Source: Streptomyces sp. NBRC 109706
Lineage (GTDB): Bacteria > Actinomycetota > Actinomycetes > Streptomycetales > Streptomycetaceae
Assembly: GCF_000974485.1 (NCBI RefSeq)
Contig: NZ_BBOM01000005.1
Coordinates: forward strand, 186,001 to 250,000
Direction of reading: 5' to 3'
DNA length: 64,000 bases
How positions within the stretch are numbered: position 1 is the first letter of the stretch; each line of letters begins with the position of its first letter. Shown here one piece after another: positions 44,830-53,117 of this stretch. A model generated the notes under the pieces. It worked only from the letters and a program-made list of their open reading frames with translations, did no database searches and had not been told where the DNA came from. A program made the translations under genes and the position numbers.

Positions 44830-44855
44830 AACACCGCGCGCCGGACGGCTATTCC
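44830..44855 (-). promoter_or_regulatory. SigR-dependent promoter (sigRp2 type)
   Basis: On the minus strand GGAAT (44855-44851) is followed after exactly 18 bp by GTT (44832-44830), the SigR consensus GGAAT-N18-GTT. It lies upstream of the long-isoform ATG 44766 and so would feed back on the sigR-rsrA operon. Confidence 0.85.
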
Positions 44856-44940
44856 GCACCGTTCGCGGCGTGGTGCCGCGAATGGTGCCGGGCCCCGCGT
44901 TCGCGGCCTGCGTCGCGCCCCGGGCGACCCCGTCCGACCC

Positions 44941-44987
44941 CGGGAACGACACCCGGAACGACACCCGGGATGACACCGGGATGACAG
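44941..44987. repeat. Short tandem repeat upstream of sigR
   Basis: About four degenerate units of 12-13 bp (CGGGAACGACACC, CGGAACGACACC, CGGGATGACACC, GGGATGACA). Confidence 0.75.
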
Positions 44988-45059
44988 GGAGATGTACGCC
45001 GGGACCGGCCCGCCCGGTAGGGGCCTCGCCGGCCGCCACGGGCGATCCGCGCCCACCCC

Positions 45060-45714
45060 CTAAACCCCGCGCGCGCCGGAGCGTCGGGGCCCCTACCCGG
45101 GACCGATCGCCGCGCCGGCCCACGCGGCCCCGGCGGCCGGGCGCGTGGCGTGCCGGCACGGGCGGGGAAGGGTGTTCCATGACGCCTGCTTTACACCCTC
45201 ATTGCCTTGTTCATGACGTGGGGTTCGGGCAGCATTTTGCGTATTTTTTACCCTAAAACAAGGGATCTGCATTCTTGCCCCGCATGAGTCGACTTGCCCG
45301 AGCACAACCATGCGGACAGGTTTGTTCAACGCTGAATCGTCAACCCCTAATCATTGATCGCAGCCACGTCATGCGCGCCATACGCAGAGACGTCGTCCAC
45401 CGTCCCGTTCGACGGCCGCAATATGCTCGAAAAGCGATCCGCACCCCCACCCCCTGTAAGCTGTCAACCGGTGAACAGCAGTCCCACGACTGCCCCGGTG
45501 TGCGGCTCTGCCACATCAGGGGTGTTCGCCGGACTTCTCAAGACCCTCGCTGAATCAGTCACACGCATCGCACGACATCGTCACAAAGAGCGCCCTTTGC
45601 TTCGCATTTCACGGGGCGGCTCGACGAAAGACCTGCCGTGCCAACCGAGCAGGGGTCCGACGGAGTTCGTCGACATCGCGGGGGCTCAAGGGCTACAGCG
45701 CGGAGGTGATCTCC
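45060..45714. other. Atypical intergenic stretch upstream of the LuxR-type regulator
   Basis: This stretch has no convincing gene and is visibly richer in A+T than the rest of the window (GCGTATTTTTTACCC near 45238, TAATCATTGATC near 45348). Open frames on both strands lack ribosome sites and family motifs. Confidence 0.5.
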
Positions 45715-46011
45715 ATGAGACTCGGCCAAGCACGGGACGCCCTGAGCGCCCGGCGGACAAACGCGGTCGACTCGCCCCAACCGGCCCGTGACAGCGTGCG
45801 GCGCGGACAACCACGGTGGCCGGAGGGCACGCCGCGCACCGGCCGGGCGGCGCCCGAGACGCCCCGATCACCCCGCTCCGCCGACCGCGCCGCCGACCCC
45901 GGAACCAACGGGGTCGGTTTCTCAGTCCTCAGAGAGCACACGAGGCGGATTACCACCCTTTCCACCTCATTCACTACAACCGACCTTCGTCTGCACACGA
46001 GGCACAATTGA
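45715..46011 (+). CDS. Possible 98-residue protein of unknown function
   Basis: ATG 45715 follows GGAGGTGATC, a 10-base perfect match to the 16S rRNA anti-Shine-Dalgarno, at ideal spacing. The product (MRLGQARDALSARRTNAVD...HTRHN) is Arg-rich and has no recognised domain, membrane span or signal. Third positions are GC-rich for the first two thirds only, so the true coding part may be shorter or the frame may be a leader peptide. It ends 173 bp before the LuxR-type regulator and could be co-transcribed with it. Confidence 0.4.
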   Translation: MRLGQARDALSARRTNAVDSPQPARDSVRRGQPRWPEGTPRTGRAAPETPRSPRSADRAADPGTNGVGFSVLREHTRRITTLSTSFTTTDLRLHTRHN

Positions 46012-46015
46012 CACC

Positions 46016-46040
46016 GGGTGACAACAGACCATTGTTACCC
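46016..46040. promoter_or_regulatory. Inverted repeat upstream of the LuxR-type regulator
   Basis: GGGTGACAA and TTGTTACCC (one mismatch) surround a 7-bp spacer 145 bp before the regulator start; a candidate operator. Confidence 0.45.
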
Positions 46041-46092
46041 GCTGTTACTCGTCTCGCGCATTTCAGATGAGGCGCCTCGGGGCCAGTCCGGC

Positions 46093-46113
46093 TTATCCAC
46101 ATCCGTGTCCACA
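46093..46113 (+). promoter_or_regulatory. Pair of DnaA-box-like sequences
   Basis: TTATCCACA (46093-46101) is a perfect classical DnaA box and GTGTCCACA (46105-46113) is one base from the Streptomyces form TTGTCCACA. They lie in the same orientation 72-92 bp before the regulator gene. Function unproven. Confidence 0.45.
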
Positions 46114-46184
46114 GGGCAGGTCGAGTCGGTAAACGAAGCCAGCAATCGACTCGACGTCGTCGCGTGCAAGGGGGAATAACGCGA

Positions 46185-49010
46185 GTGGTTCTGATGCAAA
46201 GGGAAGCGCAGCTGACGCAACTGCGTTCCATACTCGAAAACTGCACAGCACAACAGGGCGGCCGGGTGTGCCTTGTCACCGGGGCCGTCGGCAGCGGTAA
46301 GACCGCCCTGCTGGAGACGTTCAGCGACTATGCGACGCGCCGCTCCAGCACCGTGGTGAGCGCCGTCGGCTCACGGGCGGAACGGGACTTTCCGTTTGGT
46401 GTGATGGGCCAGCTGATCTCCGGCGCTGGTCTCGACTTCGAATCCGCGTGGCAGATCATCGACGTGATGCGGCGGGCCCAGGGGACCGACCCCGAGGGGC
46501 GCGGCGGGGCGAACGAGCACCCGCCGTCCCGGGACGCCGACCACGAGTTCACCTCGGCGGTCAACCGTTTCCTCTCCCCGCTGGAGGACGCCGCGCGGAC
46601 CAGCCCGCTCGTGCTGACCGTCGACGATGTCCACCACGCGGACATCCCGTCCCTGAACTGCCTGCTCTACGTCATCCGCCGGCTGCGCCCCTACCGGATC
46701 ATGGTGGTGCTCACCGAGTCGGAGACGCTCCGCTCGCGCTACCCCCTGTTCTGGGCCGAGTTGATGAGTCAGCCGCATCTGACCGGTCTTGCCCTGCCCG
46801 CGCTGGACGGCGCCGCCATCGCCCGGCTCGTCGGCCCCCGACCGCCGGCCGACATCTTCCGCAAGGTCTCCAAGGAGACGCTGGCCGCCACCGGCGGCAA
46901 CCCCCTGCTGGTCCGCGGCCTCCTCGATGACGAACGGCTCTGGCGCCGGGACAGCTCCGACGCCGACCCGACCCCCGGCACCTTCGCCCAGGCCATCCTG
47001 CGCTCGTTCTACCGGCACGAGCCCGAGGTGCGCGCCACCGCGCAGGCGATGGCCGTGCTCGCCCGGCCCACCTCCCTGCAGATACTCGCCCGACTCCTCG
47101 ACCACACGCCGGAGTTCACCGGCCAGGCCGTGCGGCTGCTGCACGCCTCCGGCCTCGCCGAGGCGGGCGGGCTGCGGCATCCGCACATCACCAGGACCGT
47201 CCTCACCGACCTGCCCGCCGACGAACGCCGCCGGCTGCACCGCCGGGCGGCCGAGATCCTGCACGAGCACGGCACCGAGCCGGGGATCGTGGCCGAGCAT
47301 CTGGTCAGCTCGGACTGGGCGGAGCCCTCCTGGGCCGGGCAGGTGCTCCGCGAGGCCGCCGACCAGGCGATGGCCCGGGGCCGCCCGGACATCACCGGCG
47401 CCTGCCTCCGGCTGATCCCGTGCGACGCCGGCACCGCCCGCTGGTCCGAGGAGAACGCGCTGCTGCTGCACTCCCGCTGGCAGATCAACCCGCTCTCCAT
47501 CACCACCCAGCTCAACCAACTGGAGGAGACCGCGTGTTCGGGCGGGGAGCTGGGCCCGGCCGCGCTGTCCGCCGTGCCGTTCCTGGTGTGGCGCGGACCG
47601 GTCGACTCCGCCCTTGAGATCGTGGCCCGGCTCGGCACCCAGGGCGGGCACACCCCGGAGACCAAGGAGCGTCTTGAGGCCGCCCGGCTGCTGATCTCGC
47701 TCTCCCGACCCGACTTCCTGCCCGAGGCGCGGTCCAGGGAGCGGCTGGCCGCGCACACCGACCCGGAGTCCGGCACCTCCTCCGGCGGCCAGCAGCTGGA
47801 GGCCCTGACCCTGCTCGCCGACGTGCTGTCCCAGCACCGCGCCCCGGCCGAGGTGGTCGCGTGCGCCGGGCGGTTGATGCAACGCCATCTCGCGGAGGAG
47901 GGCCCGACCGAACCCCTGGAGCCGACGCTGCTGGCGTCCCTGTACGCGGGCCGGCCCGATCTGGTGATCCGCTGGACGCGGGCGCTGCTCGAACGTGCCT
48001 CGGCGCAGCACTCCCCCACTTGGAAGGCCAAGCTGCGCACCCTGCGCGCCTCGGCCGCGCTCCGGCTCGGCCAGTTGCAGGAGGCGGAGGAGCAGGGCCG
48101 GCTGGCCCTGGCCGAGCTGACCCCGCAGGCCGCCTGGGGCGTCAACGCGGTCGGCCCGCTGGCCACCCTGGTCTCGCTGGCGACGGAGGCCAGGCGGATG
48201 GACGAGGCGAGCCACTGGCTGGCCAGGCCGGTCCCCACCGAGGCGTTCCAGACCACGGCCGGGCTGCACTACCTCGCCGCCCGGGCGCGCTACCGGCTGG
48301 CCGCGGGGCGCCGGCACGCGGCGGCCAACGACCTGCGCCAGTGCGGCGAGACCATGCGCAGATGGCAGATGGACACCACGACGCTCGTCCCCTGGCGGCT
48401 GGAACTCGCCCGGGTGCAGATCGCCCTCGACGACCGGGCGGAGGCCGCCCGGCTGCTCACCGCCCAGCTCGCCAGGGAGACCGGGCTTGACGACCGCACC
48501 CGGGGGGCGGCCATGCGGCTGCTGGCCACCCTGGAGCCGGCGACCAGCGCCCGCTCGCTGCTTTCGGCGGCGGTGGAGATCCTGGAGTCCTGCGGGGACC
48601 AGGTCGAGTTGGCCCGCGCACTGGCCAACACGGCCCAGATCAAGCGTGGTTCGGGCGATGCCAAGGCCGCCCACCAGCTGTTCCAACGCGCCCACCAGGT
48701 GGCCAAGAACGCCGGCGCCTCCGTGCTCGCCCAGAGCATGCTGGCCGCCGTCGGCACCGTGCCGGCCCGACTGCCGTCGGCCAGGCCCCGGCGGACCGAG
48801 CACCGCCTCAGCCAGGCGGAACGCCGGGTGGCGACCCTCGCGGCGCAGGGCCACACCAACCGGCAGATCTCCAGCAAGCTCTTCATCACGGTCAGCACCG
48901 TCGAGCAGCATCTGACCCGGATCTACCGCAAGCTGCAGGTCAAACACCGCAGCGACCTGGCCAACCGGCTGACCACGGCCGGCGCCGGCGTGCCCCAACT
49001 CGACGCCTGA
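46185..49010 (+). CDS. Large ATPase / LuxR-family transcriptional regulator (LAL type)
   Basis: A 941-residue protein. The N-terminal AAA/STAND-like ATPase has Walker A TGAVGSGKTALLETF at about residue 33 and Walker B-like LVLTVDDVHHAD at about 143. The middle 500 residues are helical, TPR-like. The C-terminal LuxR HTH is LSQAERRVATLAAQGHTNRQISSKLFITVSTVEQHLTRIYRKLQVKHRSDL. LAL regulators control secondary metabolism or sugar use; the target here is unknown. GTG 46185 has AAGGGGGA about 8-10 bp upstream; other in-frame starts are 46164 (GTG) and 46194 (ATG). Confidence 0.9.
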   Translation: MVLMQREAQLTQLRSILENCTAQQGGRVCLVTGAVGSGKTALLETFSDYATRRSSTVVSAVGSRAERDFPFGVMGQLISGAGLDFESAWQIIDVMRRAQGTDPEGRGGANEHPPSRDADHEFTSAVNRFLSPLEDAARTSPLVLTVDDVHHADIPSLNCLLYVIRRLRPYRIMVVLTESETLRSRYPLFWAELMSQPHLTGLALPALDGAAIARLVGPRPPADIFRKVSKETLAATGGNPLLVRGLLDDERLWRRDSSDADPTPGTFAQAILRSFYRHEPEVRATAQAMAVLARPTSLQILARLLDHTPEFTGQAVRLLHASGLAEAGGLRHPHITRTVLTDLPADERRRLHRRAAEILHEHGTEPGIVAEHLVSSDWAEPSWAGQVLREAADQAMARGRPDITGACLRLIPCDAGTARWSEENALLLHSRWQINPLSITTQLNQLEETACSGGELGPAALSAVPFLVWRGPVDSALEIVARLGTQGGHTPETKERLEAARLLISLSRPDFLPEARSRERLAAHTDPESGTSSGGQQLEALTLLADVLSQHRAPAEVVACAGRLMQRHLAEEGPTEPLEPTLLASLYAGRPDLVIRWTRALLERASAQHSPTWKAKLRTLRASAALRLGQLQEAEEQGRLALAELTPQAAWGVNAVGPLATLVSLATEARRMDEASHWLARPVPTEAFQTTAGLHYLAARARYRLAAGRRHAAANDLRQCGETMRRWQMDTTTLVPWRLELARVQIALDDRAEAARLLTAQLARETGLDDRTRGAAMRLLATLEPATSARSLLSAAVEILESCGDQVELARALANTAQIKRGSGDAKAAHQLFQRAHQVAKNAGASVLAQSMLAAVGTVPARLPSARPRRTEHRLSQAERRVATLAAQGHTNRQISSKLFITVSTVEQHLTRIYRKLQVKHRSDLANRLTTAGAGVPQLDA

Positions 49011-49047
49011 CCCCGGCCGGCACCGCGCCCGCCGCCACGGACACGAC

Positions 49048-49605
49048 CTATCCCGGGTCGGGTTCCTCCCTGGCGGCGCGTCTGCGGGCCCGGTAGGCCG
49101 CGGCCTTGACGCGGTTGCCACAGGCGTCCATGCCGCACCAGGTGCGGCGTCCGCCGCGGGAGCGGTCGAGATAGACACGGGTGCAGTCCGCGCGTCCGCA
49201 CTCCTTGAGGCAGGCCAGGCGGTCGGCGAGCAGGGTGATCCCCTGGCGCGCCAGCTGGGCCAGCACGGCATCGGCACCACCCGAGAGACGCAGGCCGGCG
49301 TCGCTCAGCTCGACCCCGAGCGCGGGGCCGGCCGCCGCGCCGTTGACGACGGCCAGTCCGGCCGGCGTGAAACGGTCGCCCCGCAGACGTTCGAGCGTCA
49401 GCCGGTAGATCGCCTCGCGGAGTCGCAGCGCGGCGGCGAAGCTCGCGGCGTCGACCGCCACCTCGTCGGGAAGCCCGTCACAGGCGCGGATCCAGCGTTC
49501 GAGATCCTCGGGGGCGGCCAGCAGATCGACGGCCGCGCCGCGACGGGACTCGACGGTGGCGACCAGATCCAGCGCCGGGTCGCCGCTCACAAAGGCGAAT
49601 TCCAC
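49048..49605 (-). CDS. CGNR zinc-finger / ABATE-domain regulator
   Basis: A 185-residue protein: ABATE-like N-terminus (FAFVSGDPALDLVATVESRRGAAVDLLAAPEDLERWI) and the CGNR finger CLKECGRADCTRVYLDRSRGGRRTWCGMDACGNRVKAAAYRARRR, in which the CGNR tetrad is intact. The family is thought to comprise ligand-binding repressors. GTG 49605 is close to AAGGTGG. It is divergent from a HAD hydrolase with two 19-bp inverted repeats in the shared promoter, so autoregulation plus control of the hydrolase is inferred. Confidence 0.9.
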   Translation of the reverse strand: MEFAFVSGDPALDLVATVESRRGAAVDLLAAPEDLERWIRACDGLPDEVAVDAASFAAALRLREAIYRLTLERLRGDRFTPAGLAVVNGAAAGPALGVELSDAGLRLSGGADAVLAQLARQGITLLADRLACLKECGRADCTRVYLDRSRGGRRTWCGMDACGNRVKAAAYRARRRAAREEPDPG

Positions 49606-49606
49606 G

Positions 49607-49625
49607 TCACCACCTTGACAGGTGA
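49607..49625. promoter_or_regulatory. Inverted repeat 1 in the CGNR/HAD promoter
   Basis: TCACCAC-CTTGA-CAGGTGA: 7-bp arms with 5-bp spacer, five matching base pairs of seven, overlapping the ribosome site of the CGNR gene. Same architecture as repeat 2. Confidence 0.6.
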
Positions 49626-49658
49626 TCCGCCGCGGAACAAGACTCACCCCCAGCTTCA

Positions 49659-49677
49659 TCACCTGCTGAACAGGTGA
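49659..49677. promoter_or_regulatory. Inverted repeat 2 in the CGNR/HAD promoter
   Basis: TCACCTG-CTGAA-CAGGTGA: perfect 7-bp arms with 5-bp spacer, 52 bp (five helical turns) from repeat 1 and about 25 bp before the HAD start codon. Confidence 0.65.
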
Positions 49678-49701
49678 CGCCCCCCGAGGAGGAGAGAGCC
49701 G

Positions 49702-50397
49702 ATGCCGGAGGCTTCCGATATCGAGGTGGTCGTCCTCGATGTCCTGGGCACGATGGTCGACGAACCGGGCGGACTGCGGGCGGCCGTCCGCGAGGCGGTG
49801 CCCGGCACCGACGACGCCACCGTGGACCGGCTGCTCACCGCCTGGCGGGAGCAGGTCCGGCACGAGCAGCGGCGCGTCGGGAGGGGGGATCGCGATTACG
49901 CGGACTCCGCGACCATCGACCGCGCGGCGGCCCTGCGGGTGGCCCGACTGGCCGGGCTCACCAGCCCGTCGGCCATCGAGCGGCTGGCCACCGCGAGCGA
50001 ACGGCTCAGCCCCTGGGACGATTCCGCCTCCGGTCTCGCGCGCCTGGCGGAGCGGTTTCCCGTGCTGGGGCTCACCCACGCCAGCCGCGCGACGCTGCTG
50101 CGCCTCAACGCCTACGCCGGGCTGCGCTGGCACCAGGCCCTCTCCGCCGAGGACGCCCGGGCCTACAAACCGGCCCCCGAGGTCTACCGACTCGCGATCG
50201 ACGCGGCGGGATGTCCACCGGAACGGATCCTGATGGTCGCCGCCCACGCCTGGGACCTGCGCGGGGCCCAGGCGATGGGCCTGCGGACCGCCTATGTCCA
50301 CCGACCGGGCGGGGACCCTCCCGGCGGTTCCGACGCCTTCGACCGGACATCGAACAGCCTGACCGAACTGGCCACCACACTGACCGCCGGCGCGTGA
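49702..50397 (+). CDS. HAD hydrolase (haloacid dehalogenase type II-like)
   Basis: A 231-residue HAD protein: motif I VVLDVLGTMVDEPGG with the Asp nucleophile, motif II in LTHASRATLLRLNAYAG, motif III Lys in ARAYKPAPEVYRLAIDAAG and motif IV region MVAAHAWDLRGAQAMGLRTAYVHRPG. This D-V-x-G-T/S-W-D pattern is that of L-2-haloacid dehalogenase-like enzymes; dehalogenase versus phosphatase activity cannot be told apart here. GAGGAGGAG precedes ATG 49702. Confidence 0.92.
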   Translation: MPEASDIEVVVLDVLGTMVDEPGGLRAAVREAVPGTDDATVDRLLTAWREQVRHEQRRVGRGDRDYADSATIDRAAALRVARLAGLTSPSAIERLATASERLSPWDDSASGLARLAERFPVLGLTHASRATLLRLNAYAGLRWHQALSAEDARAYKPAPEVYRLAIDAAGCPPERILMVAAHAWDLRGAQAMGLRTAYVHRPGGDPPGGSDAFDRTSNSLTELATTLTAGA

Positions 50398-50430
50398 CGA
50401 CGGACCGTCGTCCCGTGCTGTGCGAAACGC

Positions 50431-50505
50431 TGGAGGCCGTGACGAGAATCGAACTCGTGTAACTCGCTTTGCAGGCGAGTCCCTGAACCACTCGGGCACA
50501 CGGCC
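50431..50505 (-). tRNA. tRNA-Cys (GCA)
   Basis: The minus strand folds as a 75-nt cloverleaf: acceptor GGCCGTG/CACGGCC, D stem CCC/GGG, anticodon stem CTCGC/GCGAG around loop CTGCAAA (anticodon GCA), T arm ACGAG-TTCGATT-CTCGT, discriminator T and encoded CCA. It stands alone between the HAD gene and the oxidoreductase. Confidence 0.96.
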
Positions 50506-50592
50506 GGTGTGTGCTTACGCTGTTGAGCGTGCCCCGGTCGGGGAGGGTGGTCAAGGGTGGGGGTCGGGATGCCATGGGATTGGCATCCGGGG

Positions 50593-51669
50593 TCATACGC
50601 CGTTCACAAATGCCGCGGGGGCGGGCGCGAGTTGGATGGGGACGCGGTGGCCGGTGCGTTGGGCCTCGACGCCGGCGGCGCAGATCGCGGCGACCGCGTA
50701 GCCGTCCCAGCTGCTGGCGCCCGTCGTCTCACCCCGGCGGGTGGCGGCCACCCAGGCGCGGACCTCGCGGTCGTAGGCGTCGGCGAACCTGACGAGGTAG
50801 TCCTGGGTTATCTCGCCGCCCCAGCGGCCCGCCGTGCTGGTGGTCAGGCCCTGGGGCTCGCCGATGCGGGCGGTGCCCCGTTCGCAGACGGCCTCCGTCG
50901 CCACCTGGTAGCCGAAGCCGCCGTTGGCCAGGATCTCCACGTCGACGACCACCCCGCCGTCGGTTTCGAGGATCACCAGCTGTGGGTCGGGGATCCCCGT
51001 CCGGCCCGGGAGTTGGGCGGTCGGCCGGAAGACCTGGACCGCGGTGATCTCCTGGCCGAGCAGCCAGCGCGCGGCGTCGACCTCGTGCGCCACCGAATCG
51101 GTGATCAGCATCGCCTCGGTGAAGTACGGGTGCACCGAGACATTGCGGTGCCGGCAGTGCAGCAGCCGGGGAGCGCCGAGTTCGCCGGCGGCCAACAGGG
51201 CCTTGAGCCGCTGGTGTTCGGCGTCGAAGCGACGCATGAAGCCGACCGAGATCCTGCGGTGGCCGAGGCCGACCTCGGCCTCCACCACCCGCAGCGCCGC
51301 CTCCGCGTCGGGGACCATGGGCTTCTCGCAGAGCACCGGCAGATCCCGTTCCAGCGCGGCCAGCAGCGCCGCCTCGTGCGCCGGTCCCGGGGACGCGATC
51401 AACACCGCGTCCACGCCCGGGGCTTCGAGGGCGGCGACGGGGTCGGTGAAGGTGGCGCAGCCGTCGATCCCGGCGGCCAGGGACTTGGCCCTGGCCTCGT
51501 CCGGATCGGCGACGGCCGCCACCCGGGCGCCGCCGATCACCGTGTCCAGACGACGGATATGGTCGGCGCCCATCTTCCCCGCGCCGAGCACGGCGACGCC
51601 GAGCGGGACGGACGACGACCCGTGCGGCGGCACGGGGAACGGCTCGGCGGGCGGTGTGGGCGGCGGCAT
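50593..51669 (-). CDS. Gfo/Idh/MocA oxidoreductase (inositol 2-dehydrogenase-like)
   Basis: A 358-residue oxidoreductase: N-terminal Rossmann motif [31 protein letters not shown], the catalytic lysine motif [12 protein letters not shown], the C-terminal [35 protein letters not shown] with the conserved Asp and His of inositol dehydrogenases. It probably oxidises inositol or a related sugar with NAD(P). ATG 51669 has GGGAG about 7 bp upstream; a 20-residue proline-rich N-terminus precedes the fold. No inositol operon is adjacent. Confidence 0.9.
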   Translation of the reverse strand: MPPPTPPAEPFPVPPHGSSSVPLGVAVLGAGKMGADHIRRLDTVIGGARVAAVADPDEARAKSLAAGIDGCATFTDPVAALEAPGVDAVLIASPGPAHEAALLAALERDLPVLCEKPMVPDAEAALRVVEAEVGLGHRRISVGFMRRFDAEHQRLKALLAAGELGAPRLLHCRHRNVSVHPYFTEAMLITDSVAHEVDAARWLLGQEITAVQVFRPTAQLPGRTGIPDPQLVILETDGGVVVDVEILANGGFGYQVATEAVCERGTARIGEPQGLTTSTAGRWGGEITQDYLVRFADAYDREVRAWVAATRRGETTGASSWDGYAVAAICAAGVEAQRTGHRVPIQLAPAPAAFVNGV

Positions 51670-51778
51670 ATGGGCTCTCCCTGGCGCTTTCTCGATGGCC
51701 CGAAGGACCGCTCCAGCCTGCACCAGGGCCCGTTCGGGCCCGGGCCCGGGGTCCACACCCCGGGCGAGGGGCGACGGT

Positions 51779-52369
51779 TCAGCCGTCGGCGCGGCAGGGC
51801 CGGGGCGGCCGGTCGGCCCGTTCCCGTCCGGCCGACGCGGCGCTGAGCAGCTGGGCGAGGCCGGCGACCAGCAACGAGACCACCGTGCCGATCAGCAGCC
51901 CGCTCCAGACACCGTCAAAGGCGGCGCCGCCCCAGTAGCCCAGGGCCACGCTGTAGGAGGCCCAGACGGTTTCGGCGATGCCGGCGCCCAGCAGGAACCG
52001 TCGGAGGGGGAAGCCGACCAGGGCGGCGGTGAGGCCGCCGACCAGCCGGCCGCTGGGCAGAAAGCGCATCCCGACCACGAAGGGCACCCCGTGCCGGTTC
52101 ATCCGCGCGGCCATCCAGTCCAACGCGCCCCGGCGGCGGCGGTTGGCGCGCAACCAGCGGTGGGCGCGGGGCCCGGCGAGCCGCCCCAGACCGTAGACGG
52201 CGGCGTCGCCGGCGAGCGCGCTGCCGCCGACCACCCCGAGCACCAGCCAGAGGTTGAGCTCTCCCGCCTGCGCGAGCATCCCGGCGGAGGCGATCAGCGC
52301 GGCGTTGGGCACCAGGGGCGGGGCGGTGCTGAGGGCCAGCAGAACGTAGATCCAGAGCCCGCAGTCCAT
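51779..52369 (-). CDS. DedA family membrane protein
   Basis: A 196-residue SNARE-associated/DedA protein with about five hydrophobic segments ([73 protein letters not shown]). The re-entrant motif appears as [10 protein letters not shown] and [37 protein letters not shown], with the key arginines. DedA proteins are linked to lipid carrier flipping. The C-terminus is basic and cytosolic. ATG 52369 starts the first span. Confidence 0.88.
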   Translation of the reverse strand: MDCGLWIYVLLALSTAPPLVPNAALIASAGMLAQAGELNLWLVLGVVGGSALAGDAAVYGLGRLAGPRAHRWLRANRRRRGALDWMAARMNRHGVPFVVGMRFLPSGRLVGGLTAALVGFPLRRFLLGAGIAETVWASYSVALGYWGGAAFDGVWSGLLIGTVVSLLVAGLAQLLSAASAGRERADRPPRPCRADG

Positions 52370-52532
52370 GCCCCACCCGTCTCCGATCCACGTCGTGGCC
52401 GGCCTCCGGGAGGTCAACCTGTCAAATAAACCTGACACGTTGAAAGGGCGAAGCAAAGGGCGCCCGGCGGATCTTGGGGACGGTGCCGGGTGCGCCCTTA
52501 GGGGAGCACCGGGGCGACCCCGACCGCCCGGC

Positions 52533-52549
52533 ATACCCTCTGGGGGTAT
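52533..52549. promoter_or_regulatory. CsoR-type copper operator upstream of copZ
   Basis: ATACCC-TCTGG-GGGTAT is a perfect inverted repeat of the G-tract CsoR site type (consensus ATACCCCCTAGGGGTAT in Streptomyces), 44 bp before copZ and overlapping a TATAGA element that could be the -10. Copper is expected to derepress copZ. Confidence 0.8.
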
Positions 52550-52593
52550 AGAGTCGGACCAAGGGGACACCACCGCACACCGAGGAGCGCGTC

Positions 52594-52806
52594 ATGAGCA
52601 GCACCACCTACCGGGTCTCCGGGATGAGCTGCGGCCACTGCGAGGGCGCGGTCAGCGCCGAGTTGCAGGCCCTGCCCGGCGTCACCGAGGTCTCGGCCAC
52701 GGCCACCACCGGGCTGGTCACGGTGACCTCGGAGGCCGCGTTGGACGACGAGGCGGTGCGGGCGGCCGTCGACGAGGCGGGCTACGAACTGGTCGGCCGG
52801 GCCTGA
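52594..52806 (+). CDS. copZ: Copper chaperone, heavy-metal-associated domain
   Basis: A 70-residue ferredoxin-like HMA domain with the Cu(I) site GMSCGHC (M-x-C-x-x-C). It delivers copper to an exporting P-type ATPase, which is not encoded beside it. The ATG follows GAGGAGC closely. A CsoR-type operator lies upstream and a strong hairpin downstream, so it forms a single-gene unit. Confidence 0.95.
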   Translation: MSSTTYRVSGMSCGHCEGAVSAELQALPGVTEVSATATTGLVTVTSEAALDDEAVRAAVDEAGYELVGRA

Positions 52807-52840
52807 TCCACGGCGGCCCGGGCGAACCGGCGAAAAGGCG

Positions 52841-52866
52841 GCGGCCCCGGAAGTCTCCGGGGCCGC
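52841..52866 (+). terminator. Terminator of copZ
   Basis: GCGGCCCCGGA and TCCGGGGCCGC form a perfect 11-bp stem with an AGTC loop, 35 bp after the copZ stop. Confidence 0.82.
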
Positions 52867-52918
52867 AGAGAACGCGGTAACCGCAGCAGCAGCCGCAGCA
52901 ACAAACGCAACAAACATG

Positions 52919-52968
52919 GAAACGCCCCGCCGGCGGGTCCCCCCACAGGGCCCGGCGCGGGGCGTTTC
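52919..52968. terminator. Second long hairpin between copZ and citrate synthase
   Basis: GAAACGCCCCG and CGGGGCGTTTC form an 11-bp outer stem enclosing a further GC-rich fold. Minus-strand transcripts end in a U-poor tail; it may terminate citrate synthase transcription or belong to an unannotated RNA. Confidence 0.6.
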
Positions 52969-53084
52969 CTGCCGTCCGCTCAGAGCGTCCCCCCACGGGA
53001 CCCCGGCCGGACGACCGTTGGCGTGAATCCAGCCGAATCCGCGCCAACTCTGACCGGTTAGACCCACAGCTCCATCAAAGGTTG

Positions 53085-53113
53085 CACACCTTATGGTGTG
53101 ACCTGCGTCACAC
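53085..53113. promoter_or_regulatory. Two overlapping inverted repeats downstream of citrate synthase
   Basis: CACACC-TTAT-GGTGTG (53085-53100) and GTGTGAC-CTGC-GTCACAC (53096-53113) share bases, so only one can form at a time. The second also fits the CRP-type pattern GTGA-N6-TCAC. Confidence 0.5.
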
Positions 53114-53117
53114 TGCT

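Noticed and set aside
45275..45553. Short frames at 45.3-45.8 kb
   Set aside because: Several overlapping frames on both strands without ribosome sites or motifs; only the frame at 45715 has a convincing Shine-Dalgarno.
46093..46113. DnaA boxes as the chromosomal origin
   Set aside because: Only two boxes, and no dnaA, dnaN or gyrase genes nearby.
46371..49280. 969-codon open frame on the minus strand
   Set aside because: It lies opposite the LuxR-type regulator, which has clear Walker and HTH motifs; the antisense product is a GC-bias shadow rich in Gly, Arg and Gln with no domain.
53085..53113. Recombination or attachment site
   Set aside because: The inverted repeats are short, no integrase is nearby and no duplicated flank was found.
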